Counted from the first letter of the stretch, positions 1-8,869 are shown. The stretch is 64,000 bases of DNA from Cognatundibacterium griseum (GCF_014284195.1 NZ_JACOGC010000001.1:496001-560000), one strand, 5' to 3'. Made by a program: numbers and translations. The notes: generated by a model from the letters alone, not told the origin.

Positions 1-152
1 ATATCACGATTCCCAGCCCGGTTTCCTACTATCTGGTGTATCCGGCGCTGGCGCTGGACAAACCGCAGGTGCGCGCTTTCCGGGAATGGCTGCTGGCTGA
101 GGTGGCGCAGGCAAAACAGGTGGAAGATATCGGATACTCCCCTGCTGTTTAA
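1..152 (+). CDS. LysR-type transcriptional regulator, C-terminal fragment
   Basis: The open frame enters from the left edge (first whole codon at base 3) and stops with TAA at 150-152, leaving about 49 residues. The visible tail (SPVSYYLVYP, then VRAFREWLLAE) resembles the last strand and helix of the LysR substrate-binding domain, as in GcvA-like regulators. The DNA-binding half lies outside the window, so target and ligand cannot be named. The last codons (Gly-Tyr-Ser-Pro-Ala-Val) overlap a GGATACTCCCC box that belongs to a dispersed repeat, so the C-terminus may have been altered by it. The gene converges on ybeD. Confidence 0.6.
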   Translation, partial: ITIPSPVSYYLVYPALALDKPQVRAFREWLLAEVAQAKQVEDIGYSPAV

Positions 153-214
153 GGAAAATGCCCCTGTCCTCATTGAAAACACTGGGTGTTTTTATATACT
201 GGAGGGGAGTATAT
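132..214. repeat. Dispersed ATACT/AGTAT element, copy 1
   Basis: The left box GGATACTCCCC (132-142) faces a full palindromic box at 194-214: ATATACT, spacer GGAGGGG, AGTATAT. ATACTCCCC at 134-142 is the exact inverse of GGGGAGTAT at 204-212. This copy is about 83 bp, longer than the other three, and its half-box is inverted relative to theirs. It overlaps the stop of the LysR fragment and sits between two convergent genes. Confidence 0.6.
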
Positions 215-314
215 TACGGGCTTTGACCCGGCCGGCCTCCTTTTATGGGGGGGCTGGGCGGTGAGCGGGGCGCGTATGCGGCTGCTTATACTGACAATTC
301 CGACAATCCCGATA

Positions 315-352
315 ACAAAAAACGCCGCGCGGCAGGACAGCGGCGCGGCGGC
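315..352 (-). terminator. Rho-independent terminator of the dat-ybeD unit
   Basis: On the minus strand a perfect 8-bp GC stem (CGCCGCGC at plus 323-330 with GCGCGGCG at 343-350) is followed by a run of six T (plus-strand A at 317-322). It lies about 20 bp beyond the ybeD stop. Confidence 0.85.
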
Positions 353-372
353 TGAGGACAGTTGGTGCAGAT

Positions 373-654
373 TTACAGGACGACCTTGACCATCGGGTGA
401 CCGGATAATTCACGGTACAGGTTGTCGAGCTGCTCACGGCTGGTTGCCCAGACAGTGACGGTCAGCGAGAGGTAGGTGCCTTTGCTGGACGGACGCATGT
501 CCATCTTTCCGGCATGGAAGGTCGGGTCATGCAGCGTGACCACTTCGATAATCGTCTGGGCAAATTCGGCATGCATTGCCCCCATGACCTTGATCGGGAA
601 TTCGCCCGGATATTCGATCAGGCTTTCTTCGGGGGGGATAGGTTTCATTTCCAT
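373..654 (-). CDS. ybeD: YbeD-like DUF493 family protein
   Basis: This 93-residue protein matches the DUF493/YbeD family in size and pattern: an N-terminal stretch ending in IEYPGEFPIKVMG, then an ACT-like alpha/beta fold with TYLSLTVTVWATS and a closing HPMVKVVL strand. The family is small, cytoplasmic and of unclear biochemical role; in many proteobacteria it lies beside lipB. Here it follows dat after about 80 bp and is the last gene before a terminator. lipB, its usual neighbour, is absent from the visible side, where a repeat element and an opposing LysR gene are found. Confidence 0.85.
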   Translation of the reverse strand: MEMKPIPPEESLIEYPGEFPIKVMGAMHAEFAQTIIEVVTLHDPTFHAGKMDMRPSSKGTYLSLTVTVWATSREQLDNLYRELSGHPMVKVVL

Positions 655-735
655 CTTGTTTCCATTTCTTTCGTGGACAGCCGGGTCTGCCCGTCTGCCC
701 AGAAAGAGGGAAGCAAAATCAGGGCAATACCGCAG

Positions 736-1581
736 TCAGGCTGCTTTGGCTAATTGATAAGCCGCATACAATTTTTGGTATATGGGGCCAGGCACGCCAT
801 TTCCAATAGTGTGCTCGTCGAGCTTGACGACCGCAAGCACTTCTTTGGTGGCAGACGACAGCATCACCTCGTCGGCGGCGAACACTTCTTCGCGGGTGAT
901 GCGGCGGCTTTCAAACGGAATCCCGGTGGCAGCGCACAGTTCTTCGAGCAGCGCGTAGCGGATGCCTTCCAGAATCAGGTGGTTTTTCGGCGGCCCCATC
1001 AGCATACCGTTTTTGACGATCCAGACATTCGACGCCGACGCTTCGCTCAGGTAGCCGTCGCGGAACTGGATGCTTTCAGCCACGCCATGCTCGGCGGCAT
1101 TCTGCGCAGCCAGCACATTGCCCAGCAGGGAAATCGATTTGATCTCGCAATGCAGCCAGCGTCGGTCTTCCATCGACACGCAGGCCACGCCATGCTCACG
1201 CGCCGCAGCCGCCGGCAGCACGATAGGATTGGTCATGACGAACACCGTCGGCGTCACCTCTTTCGGAAACGCATGCGCGCGTTTCGCTACACCGCGTGTG
1301 ATCTGCAGATAGACCATCTGGTCATCGGATTCGTGGGCATCCATCACCTGCCGGATCAGCGCCAGCCATTCTTCCTTGCTATGCGGATTGGGAATACCAA
1401 TGGCTGCCAGACTGCGGAACAGGCGCGCCAGATGCTGATCGGCGCGGAACATTTTGCGGCCATAGACCGGAATGACTTCATAGATGCCGTCGCCAAAAAT
1501 AAAACCGCGGTCGAGCACGGAAATCTTGGCTTCGGAAAGCGGCGTCATCGCGCCATTCAGGTAGACGAGAGGTTCGTTCAT
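736..1581 (-). CDS. dat: D-amino acid aminotransferase (PLP class IV)
   Basis: The 281-residue product is a fold-type IV PLP enzyme of the DAAT/branched-chain aminotransferase family. The expected PLP-binding lysine is Lys148 in CEIKSISLLGN, and Glu180 in LSEASASNVW matches the residue that contacts the pyridine nitrogen. The family interconverts D-alanine and D-glutamate, supplying peptidoglycan precursors; the adjacent dacC gene fits that role, but a branched-chain or aminodeoxychorismate-lyase-like activity cannot be excluded. I chose ATG 1581 because MNEPLVYLNG is the usual family N-terminus; an upstream in-frame start would add 18 unconserved residues. No clear Shine-Dalgarno sequence is seen. 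Confidence 0.87.
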   Translation of the reverse strand: MNEPLVYLNGAMTPLSEAKISVLDRGFIFGDGIYEVIPVYGRKMFRADQHLARLFRSLAAIGIPNPHSKEEWLALIRQVMDAHESDDQMVYLQITRGVAKRAHAFPKEVTPTVFVMTNPIVLPAAAAREHGVACVSMEDRRWLHCEIKSISLLGNVLAAQNAAEHGVAESIQFRDGYLSEASASNVWIVKNGMLMGPPKNHLILEGIRYALLEELCAATGIPFESRRITREEVFAADEVMLSSATKEVLAVVKLDEHTIGNGVPGPIYQKLYAAYQLAKAA

Positions 1582-1700
1582 GATTGCACAGGAAGTGGGA
1601 TGAGAAGGAGGCATTCTCACATAAATCCGGGACATGCCTTATGCAAATATCGCATACAAAGATGTCCGCGGGTTATCCATACACGTTGCCGGCAGGCATG

Positions 1701-1743
1701 AAAAAGCCGCATTGCCACTTCATTGATAGCAGCAATGCGGCTT
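1701..1743 (-). terminator. Rho-independent terminator after dacC
   Basis: A perfect 12-bp stem (AAGCCGCATTGC at 1704-1715 with GCAATGCGGCTT at 1732-1743) is followed on the minus strand by a T run (plus A at 1701-1705). It ends the dacC transcript, so dat probably has its own promoter in 1582-1700. Confidence 0.9.
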
Positions 1744-1786
1744 GCACGGATGCTGAGCATCCGGGTGGCAATAGCGCCAGTGGAAA

Positions 1787-2935
1787 TTACTTCAGCAGCA
1801 GGCGGATCGAATCCCATGCGCGGCCAAAGATGCTGGCCTGATCGACTTTTTCCAGTGCCAGTACCGGGAATTCGGCGACCGGTTTGCCATCGAGCATCAT
1901 CTTCATGCTGCCGACCTTGCTGTTCTGCGCAATCGGCGCTACCAGCGGGTCTTTGCGTTCCAGCGCCGGTTTCAGTTTGGCGGCGCTGCCTTTTGGCAGG
2001 GTTACATACAGATCGCGGTCAAAGCCGATTTTGATTTGCGGCTGCGTGCCTTTCCAGACTTCTGGCGTTGCCACGGCCTGGCCTTTGTCATACAGCTTCA
2101 CGGTGTCGAAATTCAGGAAACCCCAGTTCAGCAGTTTCAGACTTTCCTGGGCGCGGATCTGGTCGCTGGCGGTGCCAGTGATGACAGAAATCAGGCGGCG
2201 GCTGCCGGAGCCGTTCGGACGGTTGGCCGTCGACACCAGGCAATAGCCGGCAGCTTCGGTGTGGCCGGTTTTCATGCCGTCAACGGTCGGGTCCAGCCAC
2301 AGCAGCCGGTTGCGGTTAGGCTGGGTGATTTTGTTGTAGGTGAAGCTCTTGGTGCTGTAATAGGTTTTGTAATAATCCGGAAAATCCGCGATCAGACGCG
2401 CTGCCAGCAGCGACAAGTCGCGGGCGGTGGCATAGTTTTCCGGGCTGGGCAGGCCGTGCGGATTGGCGAAATGACTGCTCTTCATGCCGATGCGTTCCGC
2501 TTCGCGGTTCATTTGCACCACAAAGGCTTCTTCGCTGCCCGCCACTGTTTCTGACAGCGCGACGGCGGCATCATTGCCGGACTGTACGATCAGGCCGTAC
2601 AGCAGCTCATTGATCGAGACGGGCTTATTCGGCTCGATGAACATCTTGGAGCTGCTGGAATCGACTTTCCAGGCATGGGTGGACACGTTGACGCTCTGGT
2701 TTAAGTCGAGTTTCTTTTCCTTTAATGCAGCAAAGACCAGATACGCCGTCATGATCTTGGTCAGCGATGCCGGTTCAATACGGAGATCCGGTTCCTGCGC
2801 CGCCAGCACCTGATTGCTGGTGGCGTCCAGCAGCAGGTAGGATTTGGCGGCGATTGTCGGAGCCGGGAGAGTCTGTGCAAAAGCAGCCGACAGTGTCAGC
2901 AGTGATGCAGCAATCGAAGCGAGAAATTTTTTCAT
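1787..2935 (-). CDS. dacC: D-alanyl-D-alanine carboxypeptidase (PBP5/6 type)
   Basis: This 382-residue serine DD-carboxypeptidase trims the terminal D-Ala from peptidoglycan pentapeptides in the periplasm. A signal peptide (residues 1-20, cut after AFA) is followed by the three penicillin-binding motifs: SLTK (Ser57-Lys60), SGN (119-121) and KTG (222-224). A PBP5-type C-terminal beta domain follows, and the tail (FGRAWDSIRLLLK) looks like the amphipathic membrane anchor of this class. Its own terminator separates it from dat. Whether it is the dacA or dacC orthologue cannot be decided from sequence alone. Confidence 0.92.
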   Translation of the reverse strand: MKKFLASIAASLLTLSAAFAQTLPAPTIAAKSYLLLDATSNQVLAAQEPDLRIEPASLTKIMTAYLVFAALKEKKLDLNQSVNVSTHAWKVDSSSSKMFIEPNKPVSINELLYGLIVQSGNDAAVALSETVAGSEEAFVVQMNREAERIGMKSSHFANPHGLPSPENYATARDLSLLAARLIADFPDYYKTYYSTKSFTYNKITQPNRNRLLWLDPTVDGMKTGHTEAAGYCLVSTANRPNGSGSRRLISVITGTASDQIRAQESLKLLNWGFLNFDTVKLYDKGQAVATPEVWKGTQPQIKIGFDRDLYVTLPKGSAAKLKPALERKDPLVAPIAQNSKVGSMKMMLDGKPVAEFPVLALEKVDQASIFGRAWDSIRLLLK

Positions 2936-3046
2936 TGGTGAGGCTTAAGGATAAAAAGTACGACAAAAAAATACAGAAAATACAGCGGAAAATACTCAGT
3001 CAGACGACAACATTCAACCTGGTTGCATCAACCCTGACATGGCGTG

Positions 3047-3685
3047 TCAGGATGCATCCCACATACCGGTCACGAGCTGCTTGATGTGGTGCAGGCGGCG
3101 ATGGAAAAAATGATCGGCACCCGGAATCACGGTCACCGGAATATCCTGCGGCCGCAGCCAGTCCAGCACCGCAGACAGCGGGATGGTGTCATCCAGCTCG
3201 CCGTGAATCAGGATGGTATTGGCCGGAATATCCGGCATGGCCCACTTGCCTGCAGCTGCACCGACCAGCACCAGGCGCTGCGCGGCCGCACCTTCCTGCA
3301 TCAGTTTTTGCTGCAGCCTGGCCTGCACGAAAGTGCCAAATGAAAAGCCGGCCAGCGCCAGCGGCAGACCGGGAAAGCGCTGGCGCATATGGCGCAGCAG
3401 CGTTGCCATGTCATCGGTTTCACCGATGCCGGCGTCATGCGTGCCGGCCGACTGGCCGACGCCGCGGAAATTCATGCGGACCGCTGCATAGCCGAGGCCG
3501 GTGAAAGTGCGCGCCAGTGTTTGCGCCACCTTGTTATCCATGGTGCCGCCATACAGCGGATGCGGATGCGCGACCAGTGCCAGCCCTCGCGGTGCGGCAA
3601 AGCTGTCGCCGTCGGGCAGATCGAGCGCGCATTCGAGCGCGCCGGCAGCGCCGGTGATCAGAAAATGTTCAGTTTGAGCGTTCAT
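3047..3685 (-). CDS. Alpha/beta hydrolase, putative dienelactone hydrolase-like esterase
   Basis: The 212-residue cytoplasmic protein has a compact alpha/beta-hydrolase layout. The nucleophile elbow is GFSFG (Ser115), the acid is probably in HGELDDTIP, and the histidine is in PGADHFFH near the C-terminus. HPHPLYGGTMDNK and RGVGQSAG are typical of the CocE/NonD-like or KynB-like hydrolases often annotated only as alpha/beta hydrolase. The substrate is unknown. It stands with the ferredoxin-like gene on the minus strand, downstream of the Mla-type operon. Confidence 0.8.
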   Translation of the reverse strand: MNAQTEHFLITGAAGALECALDLPDGDSFAAPRGLALVAHPHPLYGGTMDNKVAQTLARTFTGLGYAAVRMNFRGVGQSAGTHDAGIGETDDMATLLRHMRQRFPGLPLALAGFSFGTFVQARLQQKLMQEGAAAQRLVLVGAAAGKWAMPDIPANTILIHGELDDTIPLSAVLDWLRPQDIPVTVIPGADHFFHRRLHHIKQLVTGMWDAS

Positions 3686-3733
3686 GCGGACAGGAAATCG
3701 GGATCGGGACCAGGTGGCAGGTGTTAAGCCGGC

Positions 3734-4060
3734 TCAGGCATTCGGTAATTTCAGACGCTCCACGACGCCGCCGCCAATCAGGTCAACATCGATGATTTCA
3801 TCGATATCGCTCTGATCGACAAAGGTGTACCAGGTTCCTTGCGGATAGACCACCAGCACCGGGCCTTCATCGCAGCGGTCCAGGCAGCCTGCCTTGTTGA
3901 TGCGGATTTTACCGTGGCCGTTCATGTCGAGCTGTTTGATGCGGCGCTTGGCGTGTTCCTGCGCTGCCTGCGCGCCACGGTCCATGCAGCAGGGGCGGCC
4001 ATCGTCGCGCTGGTTCATGCAGAAAAAAACATGCTTTTGAAAATACAGAGGTTCAGTCAT
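3734..4060 (-). CDS. Thioredoxin-like [2Fe-2S] ferredoxin domain protein
   Basis: At 108 residues it matches the thioredoxin-fold 2Fe-2S proteins related to the NuoE and Shethna ferredoxins. The candidate cluster ligands are Cys14, Cys24 or Cys25, Cys59 and Cys63, the last two in KAGCLDRCDEGP. The partner enzyme is unknown; such genes are common next to an alpha/beta hydrolase in Betaproteobacteria, as here (48 bp apart). No membrane or export signal is seen. Confidence 0.85.
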   Translation of the reverse strand: MTEPLYFQKHVFFCMNQRDDGRPCCMDRGAQAAQEHAKRRIKQLDMNGHGKIRINKAGCLDRCDEGPVLVVYPQGTWYTFVDQSDIDEIIDVDLIGGGVVERLKLPNA

Positions 4061-4156
4061 GGTCAGGCATTCTTTCTTTTGCTGCTGTTACGCTGATGCG
4101 CCGGATGGTGCATCACGGAAGGCAGATATGATACTGCAAGTCGCTCCCCGCTTGTG

Positions 4157-5272
4157 TCAGCCGGGGCGCGGCTGGCGCAAAATCACCCATATCCCCAGAA
4201 ATGGCCAGCATAGCGACAAAAACTGCGCGGCGCCGTTGAAATTGAGGAATTTCCCCTGTATCCAGGTCTGCATGGTGACTGTGAAATAAGGATTGTCCGG
4301 CAGCAGATTCAGCACGATCAGCGACAGTGCCAGCATCAGGAACGCCAGCCGTTTTTGCACATGCATCGGTGCAAACGAAAAGCCGTACAGCATCAGGATG
4401 GCAATCAGCAGGCCGGCGACTGCGCCCGGCGTCAGCCATGCAAACGCAAATTCCGGCCTGAACAGCAGCGCACTGGCAAGCGCCTTGGCCAGCAATGCCA
4501 GACTCAGCAGCAGCGCAGACAGCCAGAATTTCGGCGCATGCCGGTTCAGCAGGCTCAGCCCGATCAGCACCGCGCCGGTGCAGCCGCAGGCGGTGATCAG
4601 GGTTTCTGCCAGCAGATATTCTTCGGCAGTCAGCTGGATACCATGCAGCAGCATCGCGCTGAAGTCGATATCCATGTCGAACCAGTCGCTCAGGTGCTGC
4701 GAGGCCAGCGGGAAAATTTGGCCCAGTCCGAACAGGTAGGCCTGCGGATACAGTTGCGCCATCGGCCACAGACCGAGGATCACCAGATCGCGGCTGGATT
4801 CCCGTGTTATCCACTGCCGCCGCAGTAATTGCAGCCGCCCTTTTTCCAGCAGCAGCGGGGTCAGTGCCGCACCCAGCAAGGCGCCGATGAACGCGCCGCC
4901 GCTGTTGGTCAGGAAATCCAGCAATGAGGTGACGCGGCTGGGCAAGAAATACTGCACCAGTTCTGCAGTGGCCGACACCAGCGCGCCGAATCCGCTGGCC
5001 AGCAAGGCTGCCCACCAGCGCGGAACACGGGGATACAGCGCCAGCACGATCAGCATGCCGAACGGAATATAGCCGACGACGTTGATGCCGGCGTCAAATC
5101 CGGTCCAGTATCGCGGCCATTGCCGGATCACGTCTGGCAGCGCGGACAGATTATTGGCCTGCCAGCCGGTGAACGGATACCAGCTGGCATACAGGATCAG
5201 GATCAGATAAGCCACCAGGCAGCTGCGTGCGAATGGCGAGCTGCGCAAGGGCGGATTGGTGTCAGGTATCAC
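4157..5272 (-). CDS. VanZ-like integral membrane protein
   Basis: The 371-residue protein is strongly hydrophobic with about nine or ten likely transmembrane helices. The N-terminal third holds the VanZ-like core: YASWYPFTGW, then NVVGYIPFGML, then the acidic ATAELVQYFLPSR and DFLTNSGGAFIG motifs. The family is named for a teicoplanin-resistance protein, but most members have no known role and this should not be read as a resistance call. It begins 28 bp after the auxiliary lipoprotein gene and may be co-transcribed with the lipid-transport operon. Confidence 0.8.
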   Translation of the reverse strand: MIPDTNPPLRSSPFARSCLVAYLILILYASWYPFTGWQANNLSALPDVIRQWPRYWTGFDAGINVVGYIPFGMLIVLALYPRVPRWWAALLASGFGALVSATAELVQYFLPSRVTSLLDFLTNSGGAFIGALLGAALTPLLLEKGRLQLLRRQWITRESSRDLVILGLWPMAQLYPQAYLFGLGQIFPLASQHLSDWFDMDIDFSAMLLHGIQLTAEEYLLAETLITACGCTGAVLIGLSLLNRHAPKFWLSALLLSLALLAKALASALLFRPEFAFAWLTPGAVAGLLIAILMLYGFSFAPMHVQKRLAFLMLALSLIVLNLLPDNPYFTVTMQTWIQGKFLNFNGAAQFLSLCWPFLGIWVILRQPRPG

Positions 5273-5300
5273 GGTTCAATACTGTTCAGATAAACATGAT

Positions 5301-5912
5301 TCAGGGATGCAGCTGGCTGTTCAGCCAGTCCAGCAAATCGGTGCTGAGCCGGTCGGCTGCCTGCTGCATTGCCTGTGCGCCGCCGGCGGCATCCTGCGTG
5401 GCCGACGGCGTCTGCCGCACAAAATTGCCCTGCGCGATGATGCGGCGGTTTTTTACCAGCACCGCATGCAGGCTGAGCTGCGCGTGGCTGCGCTCCGGCG
5501 CGGTGAAGATCTGGGAAAACTCCTGGAGTTCCAGATGCAGCAGCGGCAGGTTATCCACGCCATCTGCGGGACTGCCGAGCAGACTGCCGCGTGCTGCAAA
5601 CTGCTGGCGCAGCCGTTGCGCCAGCAGTTGCGCTGGCGGCATGCTCCAGCGTGCCTGCGCATAAGGCTGCAGTTGCTGGCCGTTGGCATAATTCAGGCGA
5701 TACAGCATGGCATTGCTGTCGAGCGCCGGTGTGGTCTGGATTTCCGCCAGAATCACCTGCAGCCGGGTATCCGGCACGGCTGCCTGCTGAAATGCGCCGA
5801 AATCGTAACTCTGTTTCGGTGCTGTGACGGTACCGGCGCAGCCGCCGAGCAGCATCAGCAGGCCGCCGAAGAAAAAGGCAATGACGCCGTGGCCGAGGTG
5901 TGAGAGTGACAT
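5301..5912 (-). CDS. ABC-type transport auxiliary lipoprotein (PqiC/YmbA-like)
   Basis: The product (203 residues from ATG 5912) has a hydrophobic signal ending in the lipobox LLGGC, followed by a soluble domain with the YDFG and LNYANGQQLQPYAQARW patterns of the ABC_trans_aux family. It probably anchors to the outer membrane and partners the MCE protein encoded upstream. ATG 5912 is preferred because AAGGA lies about 8 bp upstream; two earlier in-frame starts exist, up to 5960. It is the fourth gene of the permease-ATPase-MCE-lipoprotein operon. Confidence 0.82.
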   Translation of the reverse strand: MSLSHLGHGVIAFFFGGLLMLLGGCAGTVTAPKQSYDFGAFQQAAVPDTRLQVILAEIQTTPALDSNAMLYRLNYANGQQLQPYAQARWSMPPAQLLAQRLRQQFAARGSLLGSPADGVDNLPLLHLELQEFSQIFTAPERSHAQLSLHAVLVKNRRIIAQGNFVRQTPSATQDAAGGAQAMQQAADRLSTDLLDWLNSQLHP

Positions 5913-5977
5913 GGTCGTGTTCCTTACTCGCTGTGCTGGATTCATGGAGGTGGCGTGCATGAGATGGGCAGTCGCAG

Positions 5978-6946
5978 TTAATGGGACGCAGAACGGGACG
6001 CAGAACTGGGCGCGGCAAACCCGGCTTCGCCGGGGCCGGGCGGTGTTGCCGGAGAGCCGAACAGCAGGCTTTGTGGCCGTTCGTTGAGCGCCTCGGCAGT
6101 ACGGTTCAGTGAGCGCAGGCTGCTGCGCGCCTCGCCGGTCAGGCTCTGGATGCGCGGCAGCGTATCGCTGACGATGCCGCGGTTGATCTGGTCCAGCGCG
6201 GTGTTAAAGCGGGCGACCGGACCGTCGGCAGTTTGCAGCTGGTCGCTCAGTTGTGTCAGGCTGCGGCTCAGTTGTGCGGCATTGTCGGAGAGGTGATGCA
6301 CCGACTGCAGGGTCTGCTGTGTCTCGCTCATCAAGACCGGCAACTGCGCCAGTCCCGGTTCCAGCCGCGCCGGCACTGCCTGCCATGCGAGCGCAGCCTT
6401 GTTCACGTTATCAATGCTGCTGATGATGATTTTCTGGTTTTGCGGGTCCAGCAGACTGTTCAGGCGGCGGGTCAGCTCTTCGGTCTGGGTCAGGATGGCC
6501 AGACCGCGCTGTTCCAGATTCTGCAGTGTGCCGGGACGCAGCGGAATCCGCGGCGGCGCATCGTTGTCTGCCTGCGCCTGCAGCAAGGGCTGCGTGGATT
6601 GCGGATCATCATCCAGCTGCACAAAGGCAATGCCGGTCACACCCTGATACGCGAGCGTGGCAAAGGTGGAACGGGTCACCGGTGTGTCCGGCAGCACTTC
6701 CAGCCGCAGGATGATCTGGCCGGGTGTTTTGGCATCAAAATCAATGTCGGTGACATTGCCGACCTTAATGCCTTTGTAACGCACCGCCGCCTGCAGATTC
6801 AGACCGGAAACGGCGGACTTGGTCACGATTTCATAAGGAACGCGCTGGATTTTATCGCGTCCCAGCCAGATTGCCAGCAGCGTTGTCAGCACGATCAGTG
6901 CAAGGGTGAATAAGCCAGCGATCAGGGCGTGTGAACGGTTTTCCAT
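5978..6946 (-). CDS. MlaD/MCE-family lipid transport protein
   Basis: The 322-residue protein has one N-terminal membrane helix (about residues 8-28) and a single MCE domain near residues 40-115 (VPYEIVTKSAVSGLN, RYKGIKVGNVTDIDF, YQGVTGIAFVQL). A long helical C-terminal region follows, rich in Gln, Leu and Ser, with heptad-like spacing, as in the needle-type MCE proteins. It is expected to form a hexameric periplasmic ring or tube on the inner-membrane permease. ATG 6946 has AGGAAA just upstream and lies 7 bp past the ATPase stop. Confidence 0.88.
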   Translation of the reverse strand: MENRSHALIAGLFTLALIVLTTLLAIWLGRDKIQRVPYEIVTKSAVSGLNLQAAVRYKGIKVGNVTDIDFDAKTPGQIILRLEVLPDTPVTRSTFATLAYQGVTGIAFVQLDDDPQSTQPLLQAQADNDAPPRIPLRPGTLQNLEQRGLAILTQTEELTRRLNSLLDPQNQKIIISSIDNVNKAALAWQAVPARLEPGLAQLPVLMSETQQTLQSVHHLSDNAAQLSRSLTQLSDQLQTADGPVARFNTALDQINRGIVSDTLPRIQSLTGEARSSLRSLNRTAEALNERPQSLLFGSPATPPGPGEAGFAAPSSASRSASH

Positions 6947-6953
6947 GGCTTTC

Positions 6954-7745
6954 CTAATTTTCCCAATATGGAGCAGGGGACAGAACTTCCATGGCGCGCC
7001 GGCCGCGGCCGCCAAGGAAGAAGCGTTGTATGAACGGATGATCGTACTGCACCACTTCCTGCGGTGTGCCGACCACGATCACTTTTTTTTCAGCCAGCAC
7101 CGCGATCCGGCTGGAGAGCGCAAACAGGCTGTCCAGATCATGCGTGACCATGACTACCGTGAGCCGCAGCTGCTGATGCAGCGACTGGATCAGTCCGACA
7201 AAACTGTCGGAGCGGTCGGGGTCGAGCCCGGCGGTCGGTTCGTCGAGAAACAACAGTTCCGGGTCGAGCGCCAGCGCGCGTGCCAGTGCAATACGCTTGA
7301 TCATGCCGCCGGATAAATCCGCCGGCATTTTCTGCGCGTGCTCAAAGCCGATGCCGACCATATGCAGTTTCAGATAGACCAGGTCGCGGATCAGCGCTGG
7401 CGGCAGTTTGCGCAATTCCCGCATCGGCTGGGCAATATTGTCGAACACGCTCAGCGCCGAGTACAGCGCGCCGTGCTGGAACAGCATGCCGGAACGCTTG
7501 CGCAATTCATCAAAATGCCCGGCCTGCGACACATGTAGGTCTTCGCCCAGTACCCGGATAGTGCCGCGGCGCGGTATTTCCAGCCCCAGCATCTGTCGCA
7601 TCAGCACGGTTTTTCCGGTGCCGGAGCCACCCACGATGGACAGGATTTCACCGCGCCGGACATTCAGGTTCAGATGATCGTGCACCACGGCGCGGCCAAA
7701 CTGGGTGCGCAGATCTTCGACTTCGATCACATGATCCGCATCCAT
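6954..7745 (-). CDS. MlaF-like ABC transporter ATPase
   Basis: This 263-residue ABC ATPase has Walker A GGSGTGKT (39-46), signature LSGGM, Walker B LLFLDEPTAGLDP and the switch histidine in MVTHDLDS. LSGGMIKR is characteristic of the MlaF branch that powers phospholipid trafficking with MlaE permeases. Its start codon overlaps the stop of the permease gene, so translation is probably coupled. It is called MlaF-like rather than mlaF because the operon has the PqiC-type lipoprotein and lacks mlaC. Confidence 0.9.
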   Translation of the reverse strand: MDADHVIEVEDLRTQFGRAVVHDHLNLNVRRGEILSIVGGSGTGKTVLMRQMLGLEIPRRGTIRVLGEDLHVSQAGHFDELRKRSGMLFQHGALYSALSVFDNIAQPMRELRKLPPALIRDLVYLKLHMVGIGFEHAQKMPADLSGGMIKRIALARALALDPELLFLDEPTAGLDPDRSDSFVGLIQSLHQQLRLTVVMVTHDLDSLFALSSRIAVLAEKKVIVVGTPQEVVQYDHPFIQRFFLGGRGRRAMEVLSPAPYWEN

Positions 7746-8869
7746 CAGTAACCCACCTTGCTGAAAATAATGGCAAACACTGCGTCCGCGATAATCACGA
7801 CGGTAATCGCAATCACCACCGAACTGGTGGTGCCGCGTCCGAGACTTTCGGTGTTCGGTTCGATACGCAGGCCGAAGTGGCAGGCGATCAGCGCAATCAG
7901 GATGCCAAACGTGACACCTTTGCCGAGGCCGATCCAGTAATTCAGCAGCGGCACCGCTTCCGGTAATTTATAAACGAAAAATTCCGGCGTCATGCCGAGC
8001 AGTGCTTGTGCCGAAATCATGCCGCCGATCAGTGCCATCACATCGGTCCAGATCACCAGCAAGGGCATGGCAATTGCCAGCGCCAGCACTTTCGGCATGA
8101 TCAGCCGGAAGCCGTGCGGAATGCCCATGACCCGCATGGCGTCGAGCTCTTCGGTAACCCGCATGACGCCGAGCTGAGCCGTGATGGCGGAACCGGAACG
8201 GCCGGCCACCAGAATCGCCGCCAGCATCGGCCCCAGTTCGCGGATGATGCTCATGCCGAGAATATTCACGATGAACAGGTCGCCGCCAAAAGTGCGCAGC
8301 TGTTGCGCTGACAGATAAGACAGCACGATGCCGATCAGGATGCCGACCAGCGCCGTGATGCCGAGCGCCTGCGCACCCATGCGATACAGATTGGCGGAGA
8401 GTTCTTTCCAGGGGCCGCGCACCGGATGGCGCAGGAAACGGCCCAGATCAAAAATCAGCTGCCCCAGGAGGGTCAGCAGGTCGCGCGCATGACTGAAGAA
8501 ACCCAGCATCACCATGCCGAGTTGCATGATGCTGTTGAGCCGCTGTTTCGGCGGCTTTGGCAGCGGACGCTGGCTGACCTGTTCCAGCCGTTCAAAAATG
8601 CCCTGATGGTTTGCATGCACCCGCAGCTGTGCCGGACGCCGGCATTGCCAGGCATGCCACAGCACCTGCGCGCCGGTATGATCGAGCGTATTGACGCCGC
8701 ATAAATCCCAGATCAGGTCGCTGTGTTGCTGGTAACTGAGCAGCTCAGCATGCAGATTGTGCAGGCAATGTCCGTCGGTCAGCGCATGCACGGTCCAGTC
8801 GCCGGAGATCGTCACTGTCGCCGGACTTGACTGGCTGATACGCAGAGTGGGGGAGGTCACAGATCGCAT
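7745..8869 (-). CDS. MlaE-family permease with N-terminal STAS (MlaB-like) domain
   Basis: The permease half (about residues 130-374) has the MlaE hallmarks: FGGDLFIVNILGMSIIRELG, AGRSGSAITAQLG and RVTEELDAMRVMGI. Before it lies a STAS-like domain of about 100 residues (TVTISGDWTV, WDLCGVNTLDHTGAQVL), which in Escherichia coli is the separate protein MlaB. The fused form is known in other Gram-negatives. It should sit in the inner membrane and pair with the ATPase encoded downstream. Neither ATG 8869 (374 aa) nor ATG 8929 (394 aa) has a good ribosome-binding site; I prefer the shorter because the extra 20 residues look unconserved. Confidence 0.87.
   Translation of the reverse strand: MRSVTSPTLRISQSSPATVTISGDWTVHALTDGHCLHNLHAELLSYQQHSDLIWDLCGVNTLDHTGAQVLWHAWQCRRPAQLRVHANHQGIFERLEQVSQRPLPKPPKQRLNSIMQLGMVMLGFFSHARDLLTLLGQLIFDLGRFLRHPVRGPWKELSANLYRMGAQALGITALVGILIGIVLSYLSAQQLRTFGGDLFIVNILGMSIIRELGPMLAAILVAGRSGSAITAQLGVMRVTEELDAMRVMGIPHGFRLIMPKVLALAIAMPLLVIWTDVMALIGGMISAQALLGMTPEFFVYKLPEAVPLLNYWIGLGKGVTFGILIALIACHFGLRIEPNTESLGRGTTSSVVIAITVVIIADAVFAIIFSKVGY

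Noticed and set aside
4157-5272. Glycopeptide-resistance gene
   Set aside because: VanZ-like domains are common in bacteria without vancomycin-type clusters; no vanHAX or regulator genes are present.
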